From Brevibacillus brevis (GTDB lineage: Bacteria > Bacillota > Bacilli > Brevibacillales > Brevibacillaceae), in assembly GCF_001039275.2 (NCBI RefSeq), contig NZ_CP030117.1:2852001-2916000 (forward strand): a stretch of DNA of 64,000 nucleotides, in the 5' to 3' direction. Under the pieces are notes generated by a model. It did no database searches. It was not told the origin of the DNA and worked only from the letters and a program-made list of their open reading frames with translations. The translations under genes and the position numbers were made by a program. The stretch's first letter is position 1, and each line of letters opens with the position of its first letter. Of the stretch, positions 25,353 through 34,499 are shown in pieces.

Positions 25353-25841
25353 ATGAGTACAGACCATACAAACTCGGATGTTACCATTGATCATACGACG
25401 AAAGAGCTGGCTCTCGTATTTGGCCAGTTAAAGCGGATCGGACATGTTTTCAGTCCTTCGAAAGACCTTCGTCAGAGCGAATTGAATTTGCTTGTTCACT
25501 TGACCTACGTAAGTCCCCCAGGCACGAACGGCATCAGAGTTTCCGAGCTAGGCAAGCAGTTGAAAATAACGTCAGCAGCCGTGACGCATGTCATTCAATC
25601 ACTCGAACAACTTGGGCTTATCACCCGTACCGTGGGACCCAAGGATCGACGCTCCATTCTCGTGGCCCCTACGAAAGAGGGCTTTGATTTTGTGGCAGCG
25701 AGAGAGCAAGAGCTGTTTAATCGTTTTCAGCAACTGCATGAGTATCTTGGTACGGATGATGCGCAGGCACTCATACGGATATTAACGAAATCAATCAGAT
25801 TCCTGCATTCCTATCAGGATAGCGATGAATCACAACCATAG
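25353..25841 (+). CDS. MarR-family transcriptional regulator
   Basis: A 162-residue winged-helix regulator with the MarR core: RVSELGKQLKITSAAVTHVI (recognition helix), IQSLEQLGLITRTVGPKDRR (wing, DxR motif as KDRR). The N-terminal and C-terminal helices would form the dimer. The ATG has GGGAG upstream. It is convergent with the NAD-dependent epimerase gene and is likely a local repressor with unknown ligand. Confidence 0.88.
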   Translation: MSTDHTNSDVTIDHTTKELALVFGQLKRIGHVFSPSKDLRQSELNLLVHLTYVSPPGTNGIRVSELGKQLKITSAAVTHVIQSLEQLGLITRTVGPKDRRSILVAPTKEGFDFVAAREQELFNRFQQLHEYLGTDDAQALIRILTKSIRFLHSYQDSDESQP

Positions 25842-25866
25842 TTCGATGATGGACTATGGTTTTTTG
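25835..25866. terminator. Bidirectional terminator covering both stop codons
   Basis: ACCATAGT (25835-25842) pairs with ACTATGGT (25853-25860), followed by TTTTTTG. The stem contains the stop codon of the MarR gene on the left and of the epimerase gene on the right. Confidence 0.75.
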
Positions 25867-26750
25867 TTGTTTTGATAAGAACCTTGCTCCAGCTCTTTGA
25901 GGAGCGAGTTTGCAGAGGGGCTCCAATGTAGCTGTTGTTCCGCGCGTAATCCAGATATCCTCTGGTTGATGCTCGCCCCCCAAGCGGCTGGTCCTAACGC
26001 TTTTGCCGCATCCTCATAGCTCCATGATTCCACTTTTTCTATCCCAGCTATTTTTGCGATCGAAGTTATGAGCTCTTTCGTCGTGATCATTTCCTTGGAA
26101 GTTGCATTGAATAATGAGCCTGGCTGTGCTCGTAAAAAAGCGCATTCGTATAGTCTCGCCAAATCATCAATATCGATAGTAGACCATGCTGTTTGCCCGT
26201 CATCGATATAGTTGGCTGATTGGGAGAGCTTCGTCCTTTGAATCGTTGCTTGGACGAGTCCACCGCCACGACCGTATACAAGTGTAGGACGTATGACGAT
26301 CGTACGAATATTGCGCTCGGCTGCTCCTAACACTTCCTGCTCCTGGTTCGCTTTCCATTGGAGAAAAGGCAAAGGATTGAGAGGGGAGTTCTCATCCACG
26401 ACATTATCGTACGTATCGTTATAGATCAGCGTTCCACTCGTATAAATGAATGGCTTCCCTGTGCCTTCCAAACCATCTAGCATGGCCTGAACCGCTGCTA
26501 CATCCAATTTTTCCATATCAGATGTGTGCGAGATCGCCATATGAATGACACCATCGAATTTTTTAACACTTTCGGTTAGTAGTGTGGTATCCGCAAGATC
26601 GCCAACAATAGGGGTGAACCCTTGTGTGAGCAACAGCTCCGCTTTCTCTTCCGATCGAACAAGTCCAGCAACCTGATACCCCAGAGACTGAAAATGCTCG
26701 GCGACTACGGACCCGACGTAACCAGTTATTCCTGTAAGGAAAACATTCAT
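25854..26750 (-). CDS. NAD(P)-dependent epimerase/dehydratase (extended SDR)
   Basis: A 298-residue extended short-chain dehydrogenase. The Rossmann motif TGITGYVGSVVAEHF is at the N-terminus and GDLADTTLL follows near residue 55. The usual YxxxK is not obvious; FIYTSGTLIYNDTYD supplies the S and Y region. PTLVYGRGGG near 165 is typical. It acts on a sugar nucleotide, an alcohol or a flavonoid-like substrate, unknown here. GGAGGTTTTGTC precedes the ATG. It is a single gene convergent with marR. Confidence 0.85.
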   Translation of the reverse strand: MNVFLTGITGYVGSVVAEHFQSLGYQVAGLVRSEEKAELLLTQGFTPIVGDLADTTLLTESVKKFDGVIHMAISHTSDMEKLDVAAVQAMLDGLEGTGKPFIYTSGTLIYNDTYDNVVDENSPLNPLPFLQWKANQEQEVLGAAERNIRTIVIRPTLVYGRGGGLVQATIQRTKLSQSANYIDDGQTAWSTIDIDDLARLYECAFLRAQPGSLFNATSKEMITTKELITSIAKIAGIEKVESWSYEDAAKALGPAAWGASINQRISGLRAEQQLHWSPSANSLLKELEQGSYQNNKKP

Positions 26751-26841
26751 GACAAAACCTCCTTAGCATATAATTAATTTAGTAACTAAATTATTTAATA
26801 ACATTACGGTGATGTCAACAGCGTTTATAATTAACAGAATA

Positions 26842-26892
26842 TTGACAAAACAAAAACAGGGTGTTATTTTCACATTAGGAAAACGTTTACCC
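26842..26892 (+). promoter_or_regulatory. Promoter and operator of the LacI-type gene
   Basis: TTGACA (26842-26847), 17 bases, TATTTT (26865-26870). GGAAAACGTTTACC (26879-26892) sits at the expected transcript start and looks like a LacI-family or cre-type site. Confidence 0.6.
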
Positions 26893-26918
26893 GTTACATG
26901 GAAAGTGAGTGAAGAACC

Positions 26919-27926
26919 ATTACTGTAACCATTAAAGACATCGCACAACTCGCCAACGTTTCCATCGCGACTGTTTCGCGCGTGCTGAACAATTCCAAGC
27001 CAGTCCGTCCAGAGCTGCGGGAAAGAGTTTTGAAAATCGTGCAAGAGACGGGCTTTCAACCGAATGCGATTGCCAGGAGCTTGGTCAGCAAAGAAACCCG
27101 CATCATCGGGGTGATGATTCCCGATATCTCCAACAATTTTTACTCCAATCTCATTTATGGGATCGACAGTGTCATTAGCGAGTACGACTACAGCATGTTC
27201 TTGGCGATATCCGATGAAGTAGTGGACAAAGAGCTGAAGTACTTGCGCCTGTTCAAAGAAAAACAAATCGATGGTGTCATTATCGCGAGTATTCACTTCC
27301 TGGAGGGCAATATCCAGACGCTGCAAGAGATTCAGGTTCCCCTAGTTGTTACCGGCCACGATTTGCCCGGCTATCAGATTCCGACTGTCAACGTCAACAA
27401 TGTGCAAGCCTCCTATGATGCTACTGCTTATCTCATCTCACAAGGCCACACTAAAATCGCGTGTATATCAGGTCCACTGTGGGACCCGCCGTGCGGTCTG
27501 GATCGCATGGGCGGTTACCGAAAAGCCATGCGGGCACATGATTTGCCCATCCATGAAGGATTCGTCGTGGAAGGAGAATTCACAGCCAAGAGCGGTTACG
27601 AAGCCATGCGCCGTATTTGTGAGGAAAAAATTCGTCCGACAGCAGTTTTTGTTGCAACAGACCTGATGGCGGTTGGCGTCCTCAATTACTTGTACGACCA
27701 TGGCATTCGTGTACCAGAAGACATCTCCGTCATGGGCTTCGACAATTTGGAGCTCGCCTCCCTTTCCCGCCCTATGCTCACCACCGTGCAAAATGACCCG
27801 TTCATGTACGGAAAAGCCGCAGCAGAGCAATTACTCAGACAAATCCGCATTGAACCCGTAGAGAAAATGAGCACCGTCCCACACCATCTCGTGATTCGCC
27901 AAACTGTAAGCGCTTTACTGGAATGA
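26919..27926 (+). CDS. LacI-family transcriptional regulator (apparent ATT start)
   Basis: A 335-residue regulator if translation begins at ATT 26919. This gives TVTIKDIAQLANVSIATVSR after the first residue, the complete LacI helix-turn-helix (residues 4-25), then the hinge and a periplasmic-binding-protein-like ligand domain (VMIPDISNNFYSNLIYGIDS from about 65). There is a TGA in frame at 26910, and no ATG, GTG or TTG until GTG 26982, which would delete the recognition helix. The upstream ribosome site is weak (GTGAGTGAAG). It precedes the sugar isomerase, oxidoreductase and ABC genes and probably controls them. Confidence 0.85.
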   Translation: MTVTIKDIAQLANVSIATVSRVLNNSKPVRPELRERVLKIVQETGFQPNAIARSLVSKETRIIGVMIPDISNNFYSNLIYGIDSVISEYDYSMFLAISDEVVDKELKYLRLFKEKQIDGVIIASIHFLEGNIQTLQEIQVPLVVTGHDLPGYQIPTVNVNNVQASYDATAYLISQGHTKIACISGPLWDPPCGLDRMGGYRKAMRAHDLPIHEGFVVEGEFTAKSGYEAMRRICEEKIRPTAVFVATDLMAVGVLNYLYDHGIRVPEDISVMGFDNLELASLSRPMLTTVQNDPFMYGKAAAEQLLRQIRIEPVEKMSTVPHHLVIRQTVSALLE

Positions 27927-27990
27927 GGTAACAAGTCTCACCATATAAAGGAAGCAAACGAGTTTACGAATGCAAAAGGGGTGAAGAGAC

Positions 27991-28959
27991 ATGAAGCTTG
28001 GTGTATTTACCGTTCTATTTAGCGAGAAGTCGTTCGAAGAAATGCTGGATCATGTGAGGGCAGCAGGTTTAGAAGCGGTGGAAATCGGCACAGGCTGCTA
28101 TCCGGGCAATGCGCACTGCAATCTGGATGAGCTGTTGGAAAATCCGGAAAAAAGACGAGCGTACAAAAAAGCAGTAGAGGATCGGGGATTGATAATCAGC
28201 GCACTCAGTTGTCACGGCAACCCATTGACACCAGAGAAAAGCTTTGCGCAGCAGTCCCACGATACGTTTGTGAAAACGGTACAGCTAGCCGAGATGCTGG
28301 AGGTGCCTGTGGTCAATTGCTTTTCTGGTACGGCAGGTGACCACGAAGGAGCGAAGTACCCAAGCTGGCCCGTTGCTCCTTGGCCCAATGAGTATCGCGA
28401 CGTGCTCCATTGGCAATGGAACGAGAAGCTTATCCCGTACTGGCGCGAGTGGACTGCTTATGCGACTGAGCATCATGTCAAGGTTGCGTTGGAACTACAT
28501 GGGGGCTTTCTCGTGCACACACCAGGCACACTGCTGAAGCTGCGGGAACAGGTAGGCGAGGGGATTGGGGCAAACTTCGATCCAAGTCACATGTGGTGGC
28601 AAGGAATTGATCCGGTAGCTGCGATCAAAATCTTGGGCAAAGAAAAAGCTATCTATCATTTCCATGCCAAAGACACGTATATTGACCAGGAAAAAGTGAA
28701 CATGTACGGGTTGACGGATATGAATTCCTACGCCAATCTTCATGAACGTGCCTGGTATTTCCGAACCGTAGGCTATGGGCATTCCCAACAGACGTGGGCG
28801 GATATGATGAGTGCACTGCGTATGAATGGATACGATTATGTCGTGAGCATCGAGCACGAGGATGCCATCATGTCGATGGAAGAAGGTTTTCAGCGCGCTG
28901 TTCAAAACCTGCAGCAAGTCATCTTGCGAGAACCAGTCCAGAATCTATGGTGGGTGTAG
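27991..28959 (+). CDS. Sugar phosphate isomerase/epimerase (xylose-isomerase-like TIM barrel)
   Basis: A 322-residue TIM-barrel protein of the AP endonuclease 2/xylose isomerase superfamily. Metal-ligand candidates are Glu in VKVALELHGGF (about 168), Asp and His in ANFDPSHMWWQ (about 199), His in YHFHAKDT (about 225) and Glu in YVVSIEHED (about 288). The arrangement is that of sugar or inosose isomerases that work with Gfo/Idh/MocA dehydrogenases. AAAAGGGGTGAAG lies before the ATG. The oxidoreductase follows after 11 bases. Confidence 0.85.
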   Translation: MKLGVFTVLFSEKSFEEMLDHVRAAGLEAVEIGTGCYPGNAHCNLDELLENPEKRRAYKKAVEDRGLIISALSCHGNPLTPEKSFAQQSHDTFVKTVQLAEMLEVPVVNCFSGTAGDHEGAKYPSWPVAPWPNEYRDVLHWQWNEKLIPYWREWTAYATEHHVKVALELHGGFLVHTPGTLLKLREQVGEGIGANFDPSHMWWQGIDPVAAIKILGKEKAIYHFHAKDTYIDQEKVNMYGLTDMNSYANLHERAWYFRTVGYGHSQQTWADMMSALRMNGYDYVVSIEHEDAIMSMEEGFQRAVQNLQQVILREPVQNLWWV

Positions 28960-28970
28960 GAGGGGAGAAA

Positions 28971-30029
28971 ATGACGAGTCAACGCAAATGGAAAATCGGA
29001 ATCATCGGTGCAGGGGGGATTACAGAAGCACACTTGGAGGCGATCAGAGAAGAGCCGCGAGCGGAGGTAGTTGCCATTGCAGATGTTTCCGCAGAAATGG
29101 CTGCCTATCGTGCGAAACGGCATGACATTCCACAGGTTTTCACCGAATATGAGACAATGCTACAAGAGTCTGATATAGATGCGATCATTGTTTGTGTCCC
29201 GAACTACTTGCATGCAGAGGCCACCAAAAGTGCGCTTGCAGCAGGCAAACACTTGCTGTGCGAAAAGCCGATGGCGATGAATGCCCAGGAAGCAGAAGAA
29301 ATGATCGAAGCTGCAAAGAAAGCAGACAAAATCCTCATGGTCGCACAAAACAACCGATTCCGAAGCGATTCCCTGCAAGTCAAAGCATGGCTGAAGGCAG
29401 GCAAGCTGGGAAATATTTATCACGCCAAAACCGGTTGGGTCAGACGTAATGGGATTCCAGGATGGGGAAGCTGGTTTACGCAAAAAGAAAGGGCAGGCGG
29501 CGGTCCGTTGATTGATATCGGCGTACATATGCTCGATTTGACCTTATGGCTCTTGGATCATCCAAAGCCTGTATCCGTCCTCGGGCAAACGTACGCGCAA
29601 TTTGGGCCTCACAAACGCGGCTTGTCAGAGTGGGGCACGATCGATGATACCGGTAAGTTTGACGTGGAAGATATGGCAGTGGCGATGATCACCTTTGAGA
29701 ATGGATTGTCGCTTACGCTCGATGCAAGCTGGGCTTCTCACATCGAAGAGGAAAACGTTTTCCTTCAACTATATGGACAAGAAGGCGGGGCATCCCTTCG
29801 TTTATTGGATAACCAGTTCACGCTTTATCACGAGTGGAACGGCGTAACTGCCTCGACAGAATTAAAATCAAAGCCTCAAAAAGAGCGCGTACTCCTATTC
29901 CGTAATTTCGTAGACGCCATCGAAGGGAAAGCAGAGGTGCTCTGCACACCGGAACAAGCCTTGTACATCAACAGATTGATCGAAGCCATCTACGCATCCG
30001 CACAAAAAGGGGAAGCAGTCCGTTTCTAA
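28971..30029 (+). CDS. Gfo/Idh/MocA-family oxidoreductase
   Basis: A 352-residue NAD(P)-dependent sugar or inositol dehydrogenase. The N-terminal Rossmann motif is IGIIGAGGITEAHL, LLCEKPMAMN with the family Lys-Pro lies near residue 98, and GGGPLIDIGVHMLDLTLWLL with the catalytic Asp and His near 175. AGGAGGGGAG precedes the ATG at 28971. It is in one operon with the isomerase and the ABC transporter, so the imported sugar is probably oxidised then isomerised, or the reverse. Confidence 0.9.
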   Translation: MTSQRKWKIGIIGAGGITEAHLEAIREEPRAEVVAIADVSAEMAAYRAKRHDIPQVFTEYETMLQESDIDAIIVCVPNYLHAEATKSALAAGKHLLCEKPMAMNAQEAEEMIEAAKKADKILMVAQNNRFRSDSLQVKAWLKAGKLGNIYHAKTGWVRRNGIPGWGSWFTQKERAGGGPLIDIGVHMLDLTLWLLDHPKPVSVLGQTYAQFGPHKRGLSEWGTIDDTGKFDVEDMAVAMITFENGLSLTLDASWASHIEEENVFLQLYGQEGGASLRLLDNQFTLYHEWNGVTASTELKSKPQKERVLLFRNFVDAIEGKAEVLCTPEQALYINRLIEAIYASAQKGEAVRF

Positions 30030-30052
30030 TATGAGCATAGGGGGTTACTTAG

Positions 30053-31390
30053 ATGAAAGTTGCAAACAGACTTACATCCGTTGGACTTACCTTATTAATG
30101 GCCATCTCATTGGCAGCATGTTCTTCTACACCTCAGCAAGCATCTACGGATACAGCCCCATCACAGCCTTCAACACCAACCGCACCCAAAACAGAGCCAG
30201 CACAGCCCACAGACGAAAAAATCAAGCTTGTCTACGCACGCGGAAAAGACGCGACGGATTCCACCAAAAAGCTCGTGGAAGCTTTCCAAAAAAACCATCC
30301 AAATATCGAAGTAGAAATCCGTGAGATGCCTGCCGATTCCGGACAGAGTCATGATCAATACGTCACCATGTTCAGTGCGCAATCGTCCGAGATCGACGTG
30401 TTTGACCTCGATGTCATCTGGCCTGCTGAATTCGCACAAGCGGGTTATCTTCTGCCGCTCGACCGCCTGATGGAGCAAGATGGAATCGAGACTGGAAAAT
30501 ATATAAAAGGGGCCATGGATGCCGGGAACTTTGGCGGTCAGCAATGGACTATGCCCAAGTTTATCGACGCGGGACTCCTGTTTTACCGCAAAGATCTCGT
30601 ATCCGAAGCACCAAAGACGTGGGATGACCTGATTGCCCAAGCGAAAACTACGAAGGGCAAGGGCGGCACGAAGTTCGGCTACCTGATGCAAGCCAAGCAA
30701 TATGAAGGATTGGTTTGTAACTTTGTCGAGTTTAGTGCATCATACGGTGGGAAAATTTTGGATGAACAAGGAAAAGTAGCGGTCAACAATCCTGCTACGA
30801 TCAAAGGATTGAAAAAAATGATCGAGGTCGTCAAATCTGATTTCGTCCCAACCAATATCACCACATTCATGGAGCCGGAATCACACACCGCATTCCTCGA
30901 GGGGCAGGCACCTTTTATCCGCAACTGGCCGTATCAGTTCGCGCTGGCGCAGGATCAGGCCCAGTCCAAAATCGTCGATCAAGTCGCGATCGCTCCACTG
31001 CCAGCAGGAGATGCAGGCTCGGCAGCAGCACTCGGCGGTTGGATGGGCGGAATCAACAAGTTCTCGAAGCACCCGAAAGAAGCATGGGAATTCCTCAAAT
31101 TCATGACAGGTCCAGAGGGTCAGAAAATATCCGCGGTAGAAGGTGGGCTCGCCCCAACTTACCTGCCAGCCTACGAAGATGCCGATGTTCAAAAAGCCAG
31201 TCCGTTGTTTGCCAACAAAGACTTCGTCGATGGCGTAAGTGCTGCTGTATCTCGTCCAACGACTCCGATCTATCCAAAAATTTCGGAAGTAATCCAGATT
31301 GAAGTGTCCAAAGCACTCGCGGGACAGCAAACAGTCGAGCAAGCGGTGCAAAACATGGAAACGCAGATGAACGACTTGATGAAAAAATAA
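30053..31390 (+). CDS. CUT1-type sugar ABC transporter, substrate-binding lipoprotein
   Basis: A 445-residue extracellular solute-binding protein (family 1). The lipoprotein signal has a positively charged start, a hydrophobic core and the lipobox SLAACS with Cys at about residue 23. A Ser/Thr/Pro/Gln-rich linker follows to about residue 57, and then the mature binding fold begins (IKLVYARGKDATDSTKKLVE). Typical late motifs are GGWMGGINKFSKHPKEAWEF and KFMTGPEGQK. It captures an oligosaccharide or sugar for the two permeases downstream. Confidence 0.92.
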   Translation: MKVANRLTSVGLTLLMAISLAACSSTPQQASTDTAPSQPSTPTAPKTEPAQPTDEKIKLVYARGKDATDSTKKLVEAFQKNHPNIEVEIREMPADSGQSHDQYVTMFSAQSSEIDVFDLDVIWPAEFAQAGYLLPLDRLMEQDGIETGKYIKGAMDAGNFGGQQWTMPKFIDAGLLFYRKDLVSEAPKTWDDLIAQAKTTKGKGGTKFGYLMQAKQYEGLVCNFVEFSASYGGKILDEQGKVAVNNPATIKGLKKMIEVVKSDFVPTNITTFMEPESHTAFLEGQAPFIRNWPYQFALAQDQAQSKIVDQVAIAPLPAGDAGSAAALGGWMGGINKFSKHPKEAWEFLKFMTGPEGQKISAVEGGLAPTYLPAYEDADVQKASPLFANKDFVDGVSAAVSRPTTPIYPKISEVIQIEVSKALAGQQTVEQAVQNMETQMNDLMKK

Positions 31391-31404
31391 GCAGCAACAT
31401 GTGG

Positions 31405-31441
31405 CGCTTCCAAGGAGGGCAAACCGGCTTCCTTGGAAGTT
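31405..31441 (+). promoter_or_regulatory. Stem-loop between binding protein and permease genes
   Basis: CTTCCAAGGA (31407-31416) pairs perfectly with TCCTTGGAAG (31430-31439) with no T run. Such hairpins often protect the upstream mRNA so that the binding protein is made in excess of the permeases. Confidence 0.55.
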
Positions 31442-31498
31442 GCACAGCGATCAGTCTAACCCAAGCAAGCTTCTAGCGGGAAGGAAGGTGGTGAACGG

Positions 31499-32809
31499 AT
31501 GAATCGATCAACCAAAAGGTCTCTTTCAGAAAAACAGATGGGGTATTTGCTGATTTTTCCTGCACTGCTCATCATACTTGTTATCGCGATTTGGCCTGTT
31601 ATGCGATCCTTTTGGATCAGTCTGCACGATATCCGGTTGAACGACCCGACGAAATCAGAGATTCACTCTTCATATGGACTAGATATGGAACGCTACGTCA
31701 GTACGTTACCCAATTTGCTCCGGTATGTGAAGAGGGAGGCGGACTCTGCACAGGGGTCATCAAAGGAAAAACTGAACGCGCTCCAAGCGCAAATCGAACA
31801 AATGAACACTTCCCTCAACCAAACAGGCGAGGTCGCGAGCCGATACCAAATGATCGACCAGCTATTGCTTGACTTTAAACCAGTTCCCATAGAACTTAAA
31901 TATGTGAGCCTCTCGAACGAACAAACAGAGTCTATCAAAACCAGCTTGGCGGAAGTCAGAGCGGTCCTTTTGCAAATGAGTGAACAAAAGCTGCTTTCGA
32001 AGCCAGAGGGTGCTCTTGGCGTGATCCAAGGCATTGAAGCTTCGATTATCGAGCCCAACTTTGTTGGTTTTACCTACTACAAGAAGTTTTTAACGGATGC
32101 TCGGATGTGGGGGGCTCTGTACAATACGGCGTTTTTTACCGTTATCTCCGTTGCCATTGAACTGGTGCTCGGCATATTGATTGCACTATTGATCAATCGA
32201 CCTTTTCGCGGTCGGAGTCTTGTACGAGCAACCGTGCTAATACCGTGGGCGATTCCGACTGTGATCTCTGCGATGATGTGGAAGTTTTTGTACGATGGGC
32301 AAAATGGCATCGTCGCCTATCTTTTTGAGCAGGCAGGGCTGATCTCGGATATGGGAATGCTGCTAACAACAAAGGCTGGAGCCATGTTTTCCGTCATTTT
32401 GGCAGATGTGTGGAAGACGACGCCATTCATGGCCTTGCTTTTATTTGCAGGCTTGCAAACGATCCCGCAAAGCTTGTACGAGGCAGCTTCTGTCGACGGT
32501 GCCACCCGCACCCAGCAATTTTTTCGTATTACGCTTCCGATGCTGAAATCAACCATTCTGGTGGCGCTATTGTTTCGTACACTTGATGCGTTCCGCGTAT
32601 TTGATTTGATTTACACGCTGACTGGTGGGGCACCCGGGAACTCGACTGAGACGATTTCCATCTACGCGTACAAAACGATGTTCGCTCAAATGAGCTTTGG
32701 GGAAGGCTCGGCGCTCGCAGTCATTGTCTTTTTGTGTGTGGTATTGATCTCCATCGGCTATGTCAAAATATTGGGAGCTGATCTGCTGAGTGATGGCAGC
32801 GGCAAATAA
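31499..32809 (+). CDS. CUT1 sugar ABC transporter permease (MalF-like) with large extracellular insert
   Basis: A 436-residue inner-membrane permease. The first membrane helix (about residues 16-38) is followed by about 150 residues outside the membrane, rich in Glu, Gln and Leu with heptad-like spacing (SKEKLNALQAQIEQMNTSLN), before the remaining helices. The transport domain (about 205-430) carries the EAA loop for the ATPase (YEAASVDGATRTQQFFRITL). Most Gram-positive MalF-like permeases are near 290-310 residues, so the insert is unusual. AAGGAAGGTGG precedes the ATG. No ATPase gene is present; a shared MsmX-type protein is presumed. Confidence 0.9.
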   Translation: MNRSTKRSLSEKQMGYLLIFPALLIILVIAIWPVMRSFWISLHDIRLNDPTKSEIHSSYGLDMERYVSTLPNLLRYVKREADSAQGSSKEKLNALQAQIEQMNTSLNQTGEVASRYQMIDQLLLDFKPVPIELKYVSLSNEQTESIKTSLAEVRAVLLQMSEQKLLSKPEGALGVIQGIEASIIEPNFVGFTYYKKFLTDARMWGALYNTAFFTVISVAIELVLGILIALLINRPFRGRSLVRATVLIPWAIPTVISAMMWKFLYDGQNGIVAYLFEQAGLISDMGMLLTTKAGAMFSVILADVWKTTPFMALLLFAGLQTIPQSLYEAASVDGATRTQQFFRITLPMLKSTILVALLFRTLDAFRVFDLIYTLTGGAPGNSTETISIYAYKTMFAQMSFGEGSALAVIVFLCVVLISIGYVKILGADLLSDGSGK

Positions 32810-32821
32810 GGAGGTGATTGG

Positions 32822-33649
32822 ATGCGCAAACACACGGGTCCCTTGTTTTACGTGGGTCTACTGTTATTCGTTTTTCTTGTGATGTTCCCGTTTTTATGGA
32901 TTCTCCTCGCAGCATTGAAGCCACCAGCGGAGCTATTTGGGGAGCGAGCCTTTCATTTTATCATCCAAAATCCTTCGTTTGACAACTTTGTCCGCGTCTT
33001 TACGGAAAGACCGTTTGCCCGTTACTTGTGGAATTCGACTGTCGTGGCGACGTTAACCACACTCTACTCCATTACGATCGCTTCTTTTGCTGCATACGCA
33101 ATTGCCTGGCTGTCCTTTCGGGGAAAGGCGATCATTTTGGGTGTCGTACTGGCTGTGTCCATGTTTCCGCAGATCGCTACCCTTTCACCTATTTTTATGT
33201 TCATGCAATCGATGGGCTTAACGAACAGCTACATCGGCCTGATCATTCCTTATACAACTTTCGCACTGCCGCTCGCAATCTGGAATCTGACCATCTTTTT
33301 CCGTAAAATACCGAGTGATTTGGGCGAAGCAGCCAAAGTAGACGGCGCGAGCATTTGGCAAACGATGACCAAAGTGTTTTTCCCACTCGCCATGCCCGGG
33401 GTTTTTACGACCGCCATCCTCGTTTTTATCGCAGCGTGGAATGAATTTTTGTTCGCCTTGACGTTGAATACACAGGAAGCGATGAAGACTGTGCCTGTGG
33501 GAATCGTCATGTTTCAGGGAATGTTTACAATCCCGTGGGGAGAAATATCGGCTGCCTCCATCATTGTGACGATCCCGTTAGTAGTGATGGTGCTGATTTT
33601 CCAGAGGCGGATTATCTCAGGATTGACTTCTGGGGCAGTCAAAGAATAA
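32822..33649 (+). CDS. CUT1 sugar ABC transporter permease (MalG-like)
   Basis: A 275-residue permease with six membrane segments and the EAA loop GEAAKVDGASIWQTMTKVFF (about residue 170). It is the partner of the MalF-like permease 12 bases upstream. AAGGAGGTGATTGG gives a strong ribosome site. It is the last gene of the sugar operon. Confidence 0.92.
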   Translation: MRKHTGPLFYVGLLLFVFLVMFPFLWILLAALKPPAELFGERAFHFIIQNPSFDNFVRVFTERPFARYLWNSTVVATLTTLYSITIASFAAYAIAWLSFRGKAIILGVVLAVSMFPQIATLSPIFMFMQSMGLTNSYIGLIIPYTTFALPLAIWNLTIFFRKIPSDLGEAAKVDGASIWQTMTKVFFPLAMPGVFTTAILVFIAAWNEFLFALTLNTQEAMKTVPVGIVMFQGMFTIPWGEISAASIIVTIPLVVMVLIFQRRIISGLTSGAVKE

Positions 33650-33731
33650 AAGGGAGTCATTCTATCATTTGTCCCGCAACTATGATTGTGATACGGTGGA
33701 AGCAGCTCTCAGAAAGCGAGTTGACGGACGC

Positions 33732-34160
33732 ATGAATAATCTCACAAAATTTCAGATTAACAGGCCTGTCCATGAAGTGTTCGAAGCTTTCGTGGACCCG
33801 GCGAAAATCGGCAACTTCTGGTTCTCTTCCAGCTCGGCAAGGTGGGAAGTAGGGAAGAACATTACGTTATTCTACGATATTTACAATGCAGAAGTAGGGA
33901 TTACCGTTCACGAAATCCAAGTGAATAAACGAATCGTTTTCCAGTGGGCGGGAGAAGAAAATACCGTAACGATTATGTTAAACGCGTTGGATGAAGCCAG
34001 GACGATCATTGAAGTGAACGAAGAGGGCTTTCAAGAAGATGATCCTATGCTCCTTCAAAAAATGATCGACAATAAAGAAGGCTGGGTGTACGTATTAAGC
34101 TGTTTGAAGGGGTATCTGGAGCATGGGATCAAGACATTAAGAGAAGGGCTTGTGAAATAG
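33732..34160 (+). CDS. SRPBCC (AHSA1-like) domain protein
   Basis: A 142-residue single-domain protein of the START/AHSA1 type. It begins with KFQINRPVHEVFEAFVDPAK, the first strand-helix of the fold, and ends with WVYVLSCLKGYLEHGIKTL, the long C-terminal helix. It probably binds a small hydrophobic ligand. The ATG at 33732 gives the standard domain start. A TTG at 33669 extends the frame by 21 residues and has GGGAG at long spacing. A 17-codon frame (33681-33734) ends over the ATG, which might couple translation. Confidence 0.78.
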   Translation: MNNLTKFQINRPVHEVFEAFVDPAKIGNFWFSSSSARWEVGKNITLFYDIYNAEVGITVHEIQVNKRIVFQWAGEENTVTIMLNALDEARTIIEVNEEGFQEDDPMLLQKMIDNKEGWVYVLSCLKGYLEHGIKTLREGLVK

Positions 34161-34229
34161 GTCTGGTCATAGCCCCAGGCTGGGCTTGCTGAAAAATAAA
34201 GAAATCGATTGTAACGATTAATCACGAGG

Positions 34230-34262
34230 AAGAACCGTCAAGAATGCACTGACGGTTCTTTG
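34230..34262 (+). terminator. Terminator after the SRPBCC gene
   Basis: AAGAACCGTCA pairs perfectly with TGACGGTTCTT, followed by a short T run. Confidence 0.7.
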
Positions 34263-34285
34263 TGCTGGTTGTCGTCTTCTCGATA

Positions 34286-34390
34286 CTATTCCTTGATTTC
34301 ACTCCATCTGAACGATCCGTTTACGGCGTCGACGGTTGGCCAATCCTTGCTCGTATCGAGTTTGTAGGCGAGGTGTTTACTTAGAATTAA
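34286..34390 (-). pseudogene. Possible C-terminal gene remnant
   Basis: A 34-codon minus-strand frame with protein-like composition (AYKLDTSKDWPTVDAVNGSF near its end) and a stop at 34286-34288, but no start. It occupies the otherwise empty 340-base gap before the NLP gene. It may be the tail of a deleted gene; family unknown. Confidence 0.25.
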
Positions 34391-34499
34391 ATCCGTTTAT
34401 CAACTGGAATATTTTTCATTTACATACTGTTTTATCCATAATATTATCGAGTCAGTCAACGAATCGTTGATTACCAAAAATTTCTAGGAGGGATTCATA

